This document shows positions 12,858 to 21,357 of a DNA stretch of 64,000 nt, in pieces (position 1 is the stretch's first letter; each line of letters opens with the position of its first letter). A program made the position numbers and the translations under genes. The notes below the pieces were generated by a model that worked only from the letters and a program-made list of their open reading frames with translations, did no database searches and was not told where the DNA came from. Origin of the DNA: Burkholderia cenocepacia (lineage in GTDB: Bacteria > Pseudomonadota > Gammaproteobacteria > Burkholderiales > Burkholderiaceae); NCBI RefSeq assembly GCF_014211915.1, contig NZ_CP060039.1:1922001-1986000 (forward strand), in the 5' to 3' direction.

Positions 12858-12914
12858 CGTATTCGGGCATGCCGCGTGACGCGGCGTGCCGTTCCTTCTT
12901 TCGGACGCTGAATC

Positions 12915-14234
12915 ATGAACATCATCTGGGCGCGCTTTCTGGTGTCGCTCGTGCTGCTCGTGCTGATCGGCGTATTGGTCGGCGTCTTCGCCGGCCCGAC
13001 CGCGGGCCTCGTGTTCGTGGTCGTGATGCTGGTCGCGCAGGGCTTTTTCAGCACCTTCCATACGCAGCGTCTGTGGCGCCTGCTCGATGCGCCCGTCTAC
13101 GGCGAGGTGCCGAGCGCGCCGGGCATCTGGGGCGAGATCTACTATCGGCTGCACAAGCTCGCGAAGCAGTGGCATGCGCAGGTGCGGCAGGTCGAACAGC
13201 AGCACTCGCGTTTCATCCAGGCGATCCAGGCCTCGCCGAACGGTGTCGCGATGCTCGACGACCATGACCAGATCGAGTGGTGCAACGCGATCGCCGAAGT
13301 CCATTTCGGCCTCGATGCGAAGCGCGACCTGCGCCAGCACATCACGAACCTGGTGCGCCACCCCGATTTCGTCCGCTACCTCAATGCGCAGCATTACGAC
13401 GAGACGCTGCTGATGCGCGGCATGGGCGATTCGCGACAGAACGTGCTGGCCGTGCAGGTGTTTCCGTACGGCGAGAACCGCAAGCTGCTGCTCACGCAGG
13501 ACATCACCGAGCTCGAACGCACCGACGCGATGCGGCGCGACTTCGTCGCGAACGTGTCGCACGAGCTGAAGACGCCGCTCACGGTGCTGTCGGGTTTCCT
13601 GGAGACGATGCGTGAGCTGCCGCTGAACGAGGAGGACCGCGCGCGCTATCTCGACATGATGGAGCAGCAGGCGTCGCGCATGCGGCACATCGTGACCGAC
13701 CTGCTGGTGCTCGCGAAGCTGGAAGGCGAGAGCAAGCCGCCGGTCGATCACGCGATCGACATGCGGGCGGTGTTCGATCATCTGAAGGAGGATGCGCAGA
13801 CGCTGTCGAACGGGCATCACGACATCGCGTTCTCGATCGACGAGACGCTCGGCGTCACGGGGGCTCAGACGGAGTTGTTCAGCGCGTTCGCGAATCTCGT
13901 CACGAACGCGATCCGCTATACGCCGGACGGCGGCAAGATCGTCGTGTCGTGGCGGCGCGAGGGCGCGCAAGGCGTGTTTTCCGTCACGGACAGCGGCTTC
14001 GGGATTCCGGCCGCCGATTTGCCGCGGCTCACCGAGCGCTTCTACCGGGTCGACCGCAGCCGTTCGCGCGATACCGGCGGCACGGGCCTCGGGCTCGCGA
14101 TCGTCAAGCACGTGCTGCAGCGGCACGATGCGCATCTGTACGTGCAGAGCGAGGAAGGGCGCGGCAGTACGTTCACCGCGCGGTTCCCTGGCTCGCGCGT
14201 CATCGCGATCCGGCCGGCTGCTTACGAAGCATGA
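12915..14234 (+). CDS. phoR: phosphate regulon sensor histidine kinase PhoR
   Basis: A 439-residue inner-membrane kinase. Two adjacent N-terminal membrane segments (about residues 5-50) lack a sizeable periplasmic domain, as in other PhoR proteins that sense through Pst/PhoU. A PAS-like domain (AIQASPNGVAMLDDHDQIEW) follows. The HisKA box is NVSHELKTPLTVLSGF with the phosphoryl His, and the ATPase domain has NLVTNAIRYTPDGG, DSGFGIP and GGTGLGLAIVKH. It phosphorylates PhoB in low phosphate. A bidirectional terminator follows. Confidence 0.96.
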   Translation: MNIIWARFLVSLVLLVLIGVLVGVFAGPTAGLVFVVVMLVAQGFFSTFHTQRLWRLLDAPVYGEVPSAPGIWGEIYYRLHKLAKQWHAQVRQVEQQHSRFIQAIQASPNGVAMLDDHDQIEWCNAIAEVHFGLDAKRDLRQHITNLVRHPDFVRYLNAQHYDETLLMRGMGDSRQNVLAVQVFPYGENRKLLLTQDITELERTDAMRRDFVANVSHELKTPLTVLSGFLETMRELPLNEEDRARYLDMMEQQASRMRHIVTDLLVLAKLEGESKPPVDHAIDMRAVFDHLKEDAQTLSNGHHDIAFSIDETLGVTGAQTELFSAFANLVTNAIRYTPDGGKIVVSWRREGAQGVFSVTDSGFGIPAADLPRLTERFYRVDRSRSRDTGGTGLGLAIVKHVLQRHDAHLYVQSEEGRGSTFTARFPGSRVIAIRPAAYEA

Positions 14235-14258
14235 TCGTGTAGCGGCTCGTCGGCGTTC

Positions 14259-14288
14259 AAAAAAAGCAGCCCGCGGGCTGCTTTTTTT
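14259..14288. terminator. bidirectional terminator between phoR and ppk1
   Basis: The palindrome GCAGCCCGCGGGCTGC (14266-14281) is flanked by seven A on the left and seven T on the right. It therefore acts as an intrinsic terminator on both strands, for the convergent phoR and ppk1 transcripts. Confidence 0.92.
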
Positions 14289-14328
14289 CATGGCGATGCG
14301 TCGGCGCGATCTGCATCGCGCCGACGGT

Positions 14329-16392
14329 TCACGAACAGAACTTCGCGAGCAACCCGAGCTGCGCGTTGCGGATCGTCTTGCCGGTGCGGCGCCGGCGATA
14401 GTGACCGTCGCTGTGCATCTGCCATGCCGACTGGTTGTCGCCGAGGCACACCGACAGTCCTTCGGCGATCACGCGCCGCTTGAGCTTGCGCTCGCGGATC
14501 GGGAACGCGACTTCGACGCGGCGGAACAGGTTGCGGTCCATCCAGTCGGCGCTCGACAGATAGACGTCCTCGGCGCCGCCCGCATGGAAATAGTAGATGC
14601 GGTGGTGTTCGAGGAAGCGGCCGACGATCGAGCGCACCGTGATGTTTTCCGACAGCCCCGGCACACCGGGCTTCAGCGCGCAGACGCCGCGCACGATCAG
14701 GTCGACCTTGACGCCGGCCTGCGACGCTTCGTACAGCGCGGCGATCACCGACGGCTCCAGCAGCGCGTTCATTTTCGCGACGATGCGCGCGCGCTTGCCG
14801 GCCTGCGCATTGTCGATCTCCGCGCGGATCGACTCGATGATGCGCGGATGCAGCGTGAACGGCGACTGCCACAGCTCGTGCAGCGTCAGTTCGCCGCCGA
14901 TCCCGGTCAGTTGCTGGAACACGTGATGCACGTCCTCGCAGATCTTCTGGTCGGCCGTCATCAGCCCGAAGTCGGTGTAGAGGCGCGCGGTGCGCGGATG
15001 GTAGTTGCCGGTGCCGAGATGCACGTAGCGGCGCAGCGACGCCTTGCCGGCCTGCACGACGCGTCGCACGATCAGCATCATCTTCGCGTGGCACTTGTGG
15101 CCGACCACGCCGTACACGACATGCGCGCCGACGGCTTCGAGCTGCGACGCCCAGTTGATGTTGGTTTCCTCGTCGAAGCGCGCGAGCAGCTCGACGACGA
15201 CGGTCACTTCCTTGCCGTTGCGCGCGGCTTCCATCAGCGCGTCCATCAGCGGCGAGTCGGTGCCGGTGCGATAGATCGTCTGCTTGATCGCGACGACGCT
15301 CGGGTCTCTCGCGGCCTGCTGCAGCAGTTCGAGCACGGGCTGGAAGCTCTCGTACGGGTGGTGCAGCAGGATGTCGCCGGCGTCGATCGCGTCGAACATC
15401 GTCGGCGCGTTGGCGATTACCGCGGGGGTCGATGCGGTGAACGGCGTGAACTTCAGGTCCGGGCGGTCGACGAGGTCGGGAATCTGCATCAGGCGCACGA
15501 GGTTCACGGACCCGGCCACGCGGTAGCAGTCCTTGTCGCCGAGTTCGCTTTCCTCGAGCAGGCGCCGCACGATGTGCAGCGGCGTGTCGGCCGACACTTC
15601 GAGGCGCACCGCGTTGCCGAGGTGGCGCGCGGGCAGTTCGCCCTGCAGCGCGACACGCAGGTTCGTGATTTCGTCTTCGTCGACGAACAGCTCGCTGTTG
15701 CGCGTGATGCGGAACTGGTTGCAGCTCTTCACGACGAGTTGCGGGAAGAGTTCGCCGACGAAGCGCTGCATGAACGAGCTCAGCAGCACGAAGCCGTGCT
15801 CGAAACCCGACAGCGCATGCGGCATGCGCACGACGCGCGGCAGCGCGCGCGGCGCCTGCACGATGCCCATCACGGCCTGGCGGCCGAACGCGTCGCGGCC
15901 TTCGAGCTCGACGACGAAGTTCAGGCTCTTGTTCAGCACGCGCGGGAACGGGTGGGCCGGATCGAGGCCGATCGGCGTCAGCACCGGCAGCAGTTCGTCG
16001 AGGAAGTAGCGTCGCGCCCATTCGAGTTGCTCGTCGTTCCACGAGTCGCTCGCGTGGAAGTAGATGCCTTCCTGTTCGAGCGCCGGCAGCACGGTTTCGT
16101 GCAGCATCGTGTACTGTCGATGCACGAGCCGCTGCGCGCGTTCGACGACGAGATCGTAAGCGTGCTGCAGCGACATGCCGTCGGGCGTCAGCGCGCCGGG
16201 ATTGTCGCGGATCTGCTCCTGAAGGCCGGCCATCCGGACTTCGAAGAATTCGTCGAGGTTGCTGCTGGTGATGCAGATGAAGCGCAGGCGCTCGAGCAAA
16301 GGGACTTGCGGATCGGCCGCCTGGGCCAGCACGCGCTCGTTGAAACCGAGGATGCCGAGTTCACGGTTGAGAAGCGGGTAACGGACGGACAT
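14329..16392 (-). CDS. ppk1: polyphosphate kinase 1
   Basis: Reversibly polymerises the ATP gamma-phosphate into inorganic polyphosphate. At 687 residues from the ATG at 16392 (MSVRYPLLNRELGIL) it has the family length; the frame stays open far upstream only because it shadows ppx. The active-site segment HLGTGNYHPRTARLYTDFGL with the autophosphorylated histidine and the RFDEETNINWA loop are visible. It is divergent from ppx, and a good Pho box in the shared promoter points toward ppk1. Confidence 0.95.
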   Translation of the reverse strand: MSVRYPLLNRELGILGFNERVLAQAADPQVPLLERLRFICITSSNLDEFFEVRMAGLQEQIRDNPGALTPDGMSLQHAYDLVVERAQRLVHRQYTMLHETVLPALEQEGIYFHASDSWNDEQLEWARRYFLDELLPVLTPIGLDPAHPFPRVLNKSLNFVVELEGRDAFGRQAVMGIVQAPRALPRVVRMPHALSGFEHGFVLLSSFMQRFVGELFPQLVVKSCNQFRITRNSELFVDEDEITNLRVALQGELPARHLGNAVRLEVSADTPLHIVRRLLEESELGDKDCYRVAGSVNLVRLMQIPDLVDRPDLKFTPFTASTPAVIANAPTMFDAIDAGDILLHHPYESFQPVLELLQQAARDPSVVAIKQTIYRTGTDSPLMDALMEAARNGKEVTVVVELLARFDEETNINWASQLEAVGAHVVYGVVGHKCHAKMMLIVRRVVQAGKASLRRYVHLGTGNYHPRTARLYTDFGLMTADQKICEDVHHVFQQLTGIGGELTLHELWQSPFTLHPRIIESIRAEIDNAQAGKRARIVAKMNALLEPSVIAALYEASQAGVKVDLIVRGVCALKPGVPGLSENITVRSIVGRFLEHHRIYYFHAGGAEDVYLSSADWMDRNLFRRVEVAFPIRERKLKRRVIAEGLSVCLGDNQSAWQMHSDGHYRRRRTGKTIRNAQLGLLAKFCS

Positions 16393-16455
16393 CGGCAGAG
16401 TAGGAGGTAATTCAGGCGATGATTCGAAAGGACGCTCGGAAACTCTCACGGTACG

Positions 16456-16473
16456 ATGACGTGCTGATGACAA
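16456..16473 (-). promoter_or_regulatory. Pho box upstream of ppk1
   Basis: Read on the minus strand, TTGTCATCAGCACGTCAT is a 7+4+7 Pho box (consensus CTGTCATAAATCTGTCAT) with half-sites TGTCAT and CGTCAT 11 bp apart. It lies 64-81 bp before the ppk1 start, similar to the pstS boxes, so PhoB activation of ppk1 is likely. Confidence 0.7.
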
Positions 16474-16674
16474 TAATGGTTTTATATCGGGAAATTCTAC
16501 GCCGTAACCCTTTCGTCGCATAAATGTTTCGGCTATATGGAATCGAGCAGTGTGCATGCCCGTGAAGCGTGGCAACGGCAAGCGTTCCACGCTTAAAATG
16601 TCGCCTTTGATTGATCGCCCGCGGTTGCCGGAGGAACGGCTGCCGCGGAAGAACGCGCACGGAGCCCCCTTCTG

Positions 16675-18189
16675 ATGGTTACAACTCCCCACTTGCTGGC
16701 TGCCGTGGATCTCGGCTCGAACAGCTTCCGGCTGATCGTCGGGCGCGTCGAGGAAACGCCGGCGGGCAGCCAGATCTATCCCGTCGACGCGCTGCGCGAG
16801 CCGGTTCGGCTCGCCGCGGGCCTGTCGAGCGACAAGATGCTCGATCGCGCGTCGCAGGAGCGTGGCTGGGAGGCGCTCAAGCGGTTCGGCGAGCGCCTGC
16901 GCGATTTCCATCCCGATCATGTGCGCGCGGTGGCGACCAACACGCTGCGCGTCGCGAAGAACGCCGCCGAATTCCTCGGCGAGGCCGAGGCGGCGCTCGG
17001 GTTCCCGATCGAAGTGATCGCGGGCCGCGAAGAGGCGCGCCTGATCTATGCGGGCGCCGCGCACTCGGTGCCGGCGAGCGCCGGCAAGCGGCTCGTCGTC
17101 GACATCGGCGGCGGCTCGACCGAATTCATCATCGGCTCGCACTACACGCCGATCGTGATGGAGAGCCTCTATATCGGTTGCGTGAGCCATAGCCGCACCT
17201 TCTTTCCGGCCGGCAACGTCGACGAATACACGATGCGGCAGGCCGAACTCGCGGCCAAGCGCGAGATCCAGATCATTTCGAGCGAATACAAGAAGGCTGG
17301 CTGGGACCAGGCGATCGGCTCGTCCGGCACCGCACGCGCGCTCGCCGAGCTCGTCGAGGCGAACGGCTTCAACGATCCGGGCATCACGCACGGCATTTCG
17401 CGCGGCGGCCTGGAGCGGCTGAAGCGTGCGCTGATCAAGTCGGAGAACGTCAACCGGCTGAAGCTGATCGCGCTGAAGCCCGACCGCGTGCCGGTACTCG
17501 CGGGCGGCCTGGCGATCATGCTGGCGGTGTTCGAGGAGCTGGGCGTCGACTACGTCGACACGACCGACGGCGCGCTGCGCCTCGGCGTGCTGTACGACCT
17601 GCTCGGCCGGACCCAGCACGAGGACATGCGCGCGGTGACCGTCGAGGGTTTCACACGCCGCTACGGCGTCGATCGCGCACAGGCCGAGCGGATCGGGGCG
17701 CTCGCCGCGCGTTTTTACGACGAGCTCGAGGAAGACGACGAGGAAGCGCGCGAGGAAGGGCGGATGTTCCTCGGCTGGGCGGCCGCATTGCACGAGATCG
17801 GCCTGTCGATCTCGCACAGCGCGTATCACAAGCATTCGGCCTATATCGCGAGCAATGCGGACATGCCGGGTTTTTCGCGTACCGACCAGGCGCGGCTTGC
17901 CGCGCTCGTGCTCGGCCATGCGGGCAAGCTCGGCAAGCTGTCGCAGGCGCGGGAGGTCGAATGGCCGCTGCTGTTCTGCCTGCGGCTCGCGGCGCTGCTG
18001 TGCCGGCGCCGGACCGATGCGGGGCTGCCCGACATTTCCGTTTCGCAGATGAAGAAGGGCGGGTACGAGGTGCGTCTGCCGAGCGCCTGGGTCGAGCAGA
18101 ACCCGTTGACCGACTACAGCCTCAGCCAGGAGGCGGCGGAGTGGGAGAAGGTCGGTATCCCGTATCGCGTGGTTTATACCGGCGCGTGA
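16675..18189 (+). CDS. ppx: exopolyphosphatase (Ppx/GppA family)
   Basis: Removes terminal phosphates from polyphosphate (some homologues also hydrolyse pppGpp). It has 504 residues. The N-terminal actin-like ATPase fold carries AAVDLGSNSFRLIVGR and DIGGGSTEFIIG, and the C-terminal half (from about residue 310) is an HD-like helical domain with AAALHEIGLSISHSAYHKHSAY. It is divergent from ppk1, so the polyphosphate synthesis and breakdown genes share a 282-bp promoter region. Confidence 0.95.
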   Translation: MVTTPHLLAAVDLGSNSFRLIVGRVEETPAGSQIYPVDALREPVRLAAGLSSDKMLDRASQERGWEALKRFGERLRDFHPDHVRAVATNTLRVAKNAAEFLGEAEAALGFPIEVIAGREEARLIYAGAAHSVPASAGKRLVVDIGGGSTEFIIGSHYTPIVMESLYIGCVSHSRTFFPAGNVDEYTMRQAELAAKREIQIISSEYKKAGWDQAIGSSGTARALAELVEANGFNDPGITHGISRGGLERLKRALIKSENVNRLKLIALKPDRVPVLAGGLAIMLAVFEELGVDYVDTTDGALRLGVLYDLLGRTQHEDMRAVTVEGFTRRYGVDRAQAERIGALAARFYDELEEDDEEAREEGRMFLGWAAALHEIGLSISHSAYHKHSAYIASNADMPGFSRTDQARLAALVLGHAGKLGKLSQAREVEWPLLFCLRLAALLCRRRTDAGLPDISVSQMKKGGYEVRLPSAWVEQNPLTDYSLSQEAAEWEKVGIPYRVVYTGA

Positions 18190-18312
18190 CGGGCGATAGC
18201 GGGCCCGGGAGGTGCTCCGGGCGCCGGGTGGATGGATGTGCGGGTGAGGCGCCCGTCAGGCGCGGCGCCGCACGATCGTCAGGGCCGCGCAACGTGGGTG
18301 CCGACGGTCGGC

Positions 18313-18750
18313 TCAATCCGACGAGCAGACGATCGCGATCAGGAACGGGAACGCCTGCTTGACGGTTGCATCGCTGCCGGCCTTGCGCACGGCTTCCTCG
18401 ACCGCGCTCTTCGTGCCGCGCACGACGACGCCGTAGGCCCAGTCGCCGATCGGCGTGCCGTCGCCCGGACGGAAGATCGGATCGTTCGCCTGGTAACCGA
18501 GCACGACGTAGACGCCGAAGCCGTAGGCCGTCAGCGAGCGGTTCGTGCGGAACGCGTTGACCGAATTCGATTCGACGTGCATCGGCTCGGACTGGATGTC
18601 GCCGGCGGCGAGCAGCGGCGCGACGAACTTGTGGCCGGTCGAATGACAGTCGAGCGCGTCGTCGAGCGCTTTCGCCGACGCGGTGCCGGCGGTGGTCGCG
18701 AGCACGAGCAGCGACGCGCAGAGGGCTGGCTTGAGAACGTTGTTTTTCAT
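18313..18750 (-). CDS. secreted hypothetical protein
   Basis: A 145-residue protein with a clear signal peptide (MKNNVLKPALCASLLVLATT, cleavage near TASA-KA). The mature part has two cysteines, one near the N-terminus (DDALDCHSTGHKF) and one at the C-terminus (IAIVCSSD), which could form a disulfide in the periplasm. I do not recognise a family. It stands alone between ppx (convergent) and tRNA-Pro. Confidence 0.75.
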   Translation of the reverse strand: MKNNVLKPALCASLLVLATTAGTASAKALDDALDCHSTGHKFVAPLLAAGDIQSEPMHVESNSVNAFRTNRSLTAYGFGVYVVLGYQANDPIFRPGDGTPIGDWAYGVVVRGTKSAVEEAVRKAGSDATVKQAFPFLIAIVCSSD

Positions 18751-18925
18751 GCGCGGTTGCGGGTTGTTTCACACGTATTATCGCGTGTTCCAGCAAGTTC
18801 CGTGCGCGGGCCTCGTGGGGGAGCGTGGGTGCGTCGACGCGGCGGTTGAGCCGGGCTTGGCCCGCATCGCGGCGAGCCCGGAAAACGGCGGACGATTCAA
18901 GGGCCGGTAAAAAACACCCGTAAAC

Positions 18926-18961
18926 GGAAAAAGGGGCTACGGTGTTCAACCGTAACCCCTT
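18926..18961 (-). terminator. terminator after tRNA-Pro
   Basis: On the minus strand a 13-bp stem (18949-18961 with 18931-18943, one T-G pair) is followed by a T run at 18926-18930. It starts 8 bp past the tRNA 3' end and terminates that transcript. Confidence 0.8.
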
Positions 18962-18968
18962 GATTCCT

Positions 18969-19045
18969 TGGTCGGAGCGATAGGATTCGAACCTACGACC
19001 CTCTGATCCCAAATCAGATGCGCTACCAGGCTGCGCTACGCTCCG
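18969..19045 (-). tRNA. tRNA-Pro (anticodon TGG)
   Basis: On the minus strand a 77-nt cloverleaf is complete. The acceptor stem is CGGAGCG/CGCTCCG, the D arm GCGCAGCCTGGTAGCGC, the anticodon loop TTTGGGA on a TCTGA/TCAGA stem, and the T arm GTAGG-TTCGAAT-CCTAT. The discriminator is A and CCA is encoded. The anticodon UGG reads proline CCN codons. Confidence 0.97.
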
Positions 19046-19205
19046 ACGAGCCAAAGATAATAACGTCGAATGACCGCATCGGTCAATCACGATATGCGGG
19101 TAAATGCCGCGGCGGCGAGCGGTCCGCGATTTGCGACAATTCACAGGATGATCGGCCGCCCCCGCGCATGCGCGCGCGGGCGCTCGCCGAAGCAAGGAGA
19201 ACGTC

Positions 19206-19667
19206 ATGATGAACCTGATCCTGTGGCGCCACGCGGAAGCCGAAGACTACGCGACGAGCGATCTCGCGCGCCAGCTGACCGTGCGCGGCCGCAAGGACGC
19301 GCAGGCGATGGCCAAATGGCTGCGCGGCCGGCTCGAGACGAATACCGTGATTGTCGCGAGCCCGGCGGCGCGCACCGTGCAGACCGTCGAGGCGCTGACC
19401 GACCAGTACCGGACCGTCGACGCCCTCGCGCCGGGCGGCAGTGTCGACGACGTGCTGGCGGCGGCCGGTTGGCCGGACGGTATCGCACCGACGGTCGTGA
19501 TCGTCGGCCATCAGCCGACGCTCGGCAGCGTTGCCGCGCAGTTGGTCGCCGGCAGCGACGACAGCTGGAGCATCAAGAAGGGCGGAATCGTGTGGCTGGC
19601 GAGCCGCACGCGCGACGGCAGCAGGCAGGCCGTATTGCGGGCGGTTTTGACGCCGGAACTGGTGTAA
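19206..19667 (+). CDS. sixA: phosphohistidine phosphatase SixA-like (histidine phosphatase family)
   Basis: A 153-residue member of the histidine phosphatase superfamily. The catalytic RHG-type motif appears as LWRHAEAED and the second histidine as IVGHQPTLG; SPAARTVQTVE supplies the phosphate-pocket arginine. SixA proteins dephosphorylate phosphohistidine on relay proteins such as Hpt domains or the nitrogen PTS. AAGGAGA lies just before ATG 19206. The neighbours give no clear partner. Confidence 0.85.
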   Translation: MMNLILWRHAEAEDYATSDLARQLTVRGRKDAQAMAKWLRGRLETNTVIVASPAARTVQTVEALTDQYRTVDALAPGGSVDDVLAAAGWPDGIAPTVVIVGHQPTLGSVAAQLVAGSDDSWSIKKGGIVWLASRTRDGSRQAVLRAVLTPELV

Positions 19668-19837
19668 AGCCCGCCTGAATTGGTTTGAAGGGATTGATCG
19701 TACGGTTTCGCAAGCTTTCTGCTAAAGTCAATTCGGCGACACGTCATTGAAAGGACACGGTCGTGCCACATAACGGTCACGGCCGGTTACTACATTGGCG
19801 GGCATGTCGTCCTATTCCTTACGACCAGGAAAGCCTA

Positions 19838-20644
19838 ATGCGAGAACTGCCGACGCCTACGCTCCCTTTTGCCTCGCTGCCCCTCGACACGTCGCGACGC
19901 CACCTGCCGCGCGCCAGTGAAACCGTCACATCGGAGTATCGCCTGCGCGCCGCATGGGCGCGTACGGAAGACGAATTGCGCGAAGCCCAGCGCCTGCGCT
20001 ACAGCGTGTTCGCCGAAGAGATGGGCGCGCAGGTCAGCGGCCCGTCCGGTCTCGATGTCGATCCGTTCGACGTGTATTGCGACCACCTGCTGGTCCGCGA
20101 TCTCGACACGCTGAAAGTCGTCGGCACGTACCGCGTGCTGCCGCCGCACCAGGCGGCGCGTGTCGGCCGCCTGTACGCCGAAGGCGAATTCGACCTGTCG
20201 CGCCTCACGCACCTGCGCGGCAAGATGGTCGAGGTCGGCCGCTCGTGCGTGCACAGCGACTACCGCAGCGGCGCCGTCATCATGGCGCTGTGGGGCGGTC
20301 TGGGCGCATACATGATGCAGAACGGCTACGAGACGATGCTCGGCTGCGCGAGCGTGTCGATGGCCGACGGCGGCCACTACGCGGCGAATCTGTACCAGTC
20401 GCTGTCGGCGGGCTCGCTGACGGCGCCCGAGTATCGCGCATTCCCGCACACGGCCCTGCCTGTCGATGAACTGCAGACGGGCACCGTCGTCGCACCGCCG
20501 CCGCTGATCAAGGGTTACCTGCGTCTCGGCGCGAAGATTTGCGGCGCCCCGGCCTGGGATCCCGATTTCAACTGCGCGGATTTCCTGACGCTGTTCCGTC
20601 TGTCAGACATCAACGCGCGCTACGCCCGCCACTTCCTGGGCTGA
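19838..20644 (+). CDS. olsB: L-ornithine N-alpha-acyltransferase OlsB-like (GNAT fold)
   Basis: A 268-residue protein of the OlsB family: RLRYSVFAEEMGAQ near residue 60, then VVGTYRVLPP, VEVGRSCVHSDYRSGAVIMALW and GCASVSMADGGHYAANLYQSL. OlsB acylates ornithine from 3-hydroxyacyl-ACP, the first step to phosphorus-free ornithine lipids, which replace phospholipids in phosphate limitation. The ATG at 19838 gives MRELPTPTLPF; a GTG at 19763 would add 25 unconserved-looking residues. Its position just past pst-pho-ppk-ppx is suggestive, though no convincing Pho box precedes it. Confidence 0.85.
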   Translation: MRELPTPTLPFASLPLDTSRRHLPRASETVTSEYRLRAAWARTEDELREAQRLRYSVFAEEMGAQVSGPSGLDVDPFDVYCDHLLVRDLDTLKVVGTYRVLPPHQAARVGRLYAEGEFDLSRLTHLRGKMVEVGRSCVHSDYRSGAVIMALWGGLGAYMMQNGYETMLGCASVSMADGGHYAANLYQSLSAGSLTAPEYRAFPHTALPVDELQTGTVVAPPPLIKGYLRLGAKICGAPAWDPDFNCADFLTLFRLSDINARYARHFLG

Positions 20645-20688
20645 GCGATCCGAATCGCGCCGCACCTCCGAGGTGGGGCGCACACAAG

Positions 20689-20728
20689 CGAACGCCGTCG
20701 CACGGTAGCTGCCGTGCGACGGCGTTCG
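20689..20728. terminator. strong hairpin after olsB
   Basis: A perfect 17-bp stem (20689-20705 with 20712-20728) closes a TAGCTG loop. There is no T run on the plus side. It lies between olsB and the convergent 56-aa gene and probably limits both transcripts. Confidence 0.6.
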
Positions 20729-20848
20729 TGTATCCGGCCCGTGTCTGCGTATCGGGCCCCGATAATTTCAGCGATACGCAACAGCCACCGTGCCGCGTGG
20801 CGGCACGTCCGCGACGGCCCGTGGGAGGGCCGGACGACAGCGGCGCGC

Positions 20849-21019
20849 TCAGTGCTTGCGCCGCCAGTCGAGCAGGTGGTGTTCCGCCATCCAGTGGTGG
20901 ATCATCCCTTCGCCTTCGTGGCTGCGCTTGTATTCGCGCGACTCGAAGTACGACAGGGCGACCAGCACCATCAGACCGATGAACAGGCCGATCAGGCCCG
21001 CAATTTCCTCAGACGACAT
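20849..21019 (-). CDS. 56-aa single-pass membrane protein
   Basis: A short gene read from ATG 21019: it begins MSSEEIAGLIGLFIGLMVLV, giving one membrane helix (about residues 6-25), then a charged cytoplasmic-type segment YFESREYKRSHEGEGMIHHW and ends LLDWRRKH. A strong ribosome site, AAAGGAGG, lies 7-14 bases upstream. The His/Trp/Arg-rich tail is unusual. I do not recognise a family. Confidence 0.7.
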   Translation of the reverse strand: MSSEEIAGLIGLFIGLMVLVALSYFESREYKRSHEGEGMIHHWMAEHHLLDWRRKH

Positions 21020-21155
21020 GGCAGCCTCCTTTCAACGGCACAGCGCCATGCGTACATAGTAGGACATGCGCGGCGCAACCCCGAAACCGGATTTCCGCTA
21101 GACTCGGCGCGGTCCCGGCGTGCGATGGGCGCGCCGTTTTCCGGAGCCCTACCTG

Positions 21156-21338
21156 ATGACCCGTTTCGTGCTGGCCGTGCTGGCCGCATCCCTTCTTGCC
21201 GCCTGCAGCGGCGATCCTCGTCAGGCCCGCCGCGGTCACCCGCCGGAAGATCCGGCCGACTATCACGGCGTGCCGACCGACATGACGCCGCCGTCGATGC
21301 TCGACGCGCCGCCGCCGAAACCCGTGCAGCAGCAGTAA
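21156..21338 (+). CDS. small lipoprotein
   Basis: A 60-residue protein starting MTRFVLAVLAASLLAACSGD: a signal sequence with lipobox LLAAC, so the cysteine (about residue 17) should be lipidated. The mature part is short, proline-rich and ends PPPKPVQQQ. Divergent from the 56-aa gene and convergent with the MATE gene. Function unknown. Confidence 0.7.
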   Translation: MTRFVLAVLAASLLAACSGDPRQARRGHPPEDPADYHGVPTDMTPPSMLDAPPPKPVQQQ

Positions 21339-21357
21339 CGGTCGGCCGGGCCCGTAG

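Noticed and set aside
12123-14291. Long minus-strand open frame opposite phoB-phoR
   Set aside because: It is a GC-bias shadow: His/Arg/Glu-rich antisense of two well-supported genes.
14329-17919. A minus-strand frame of 1,196 codons over ppk1 and ppx
   Set aside because: Only the part from ATG 16392 is PPK. The upstream part is the antisense of ppx with low-complexity character.
19680-19838. A Pho box before olsB (ACGTCAT TGAA AGGACAC)
   Set aside because: Only one half-site matches TGTCAT; the second is too far from consensus to list.
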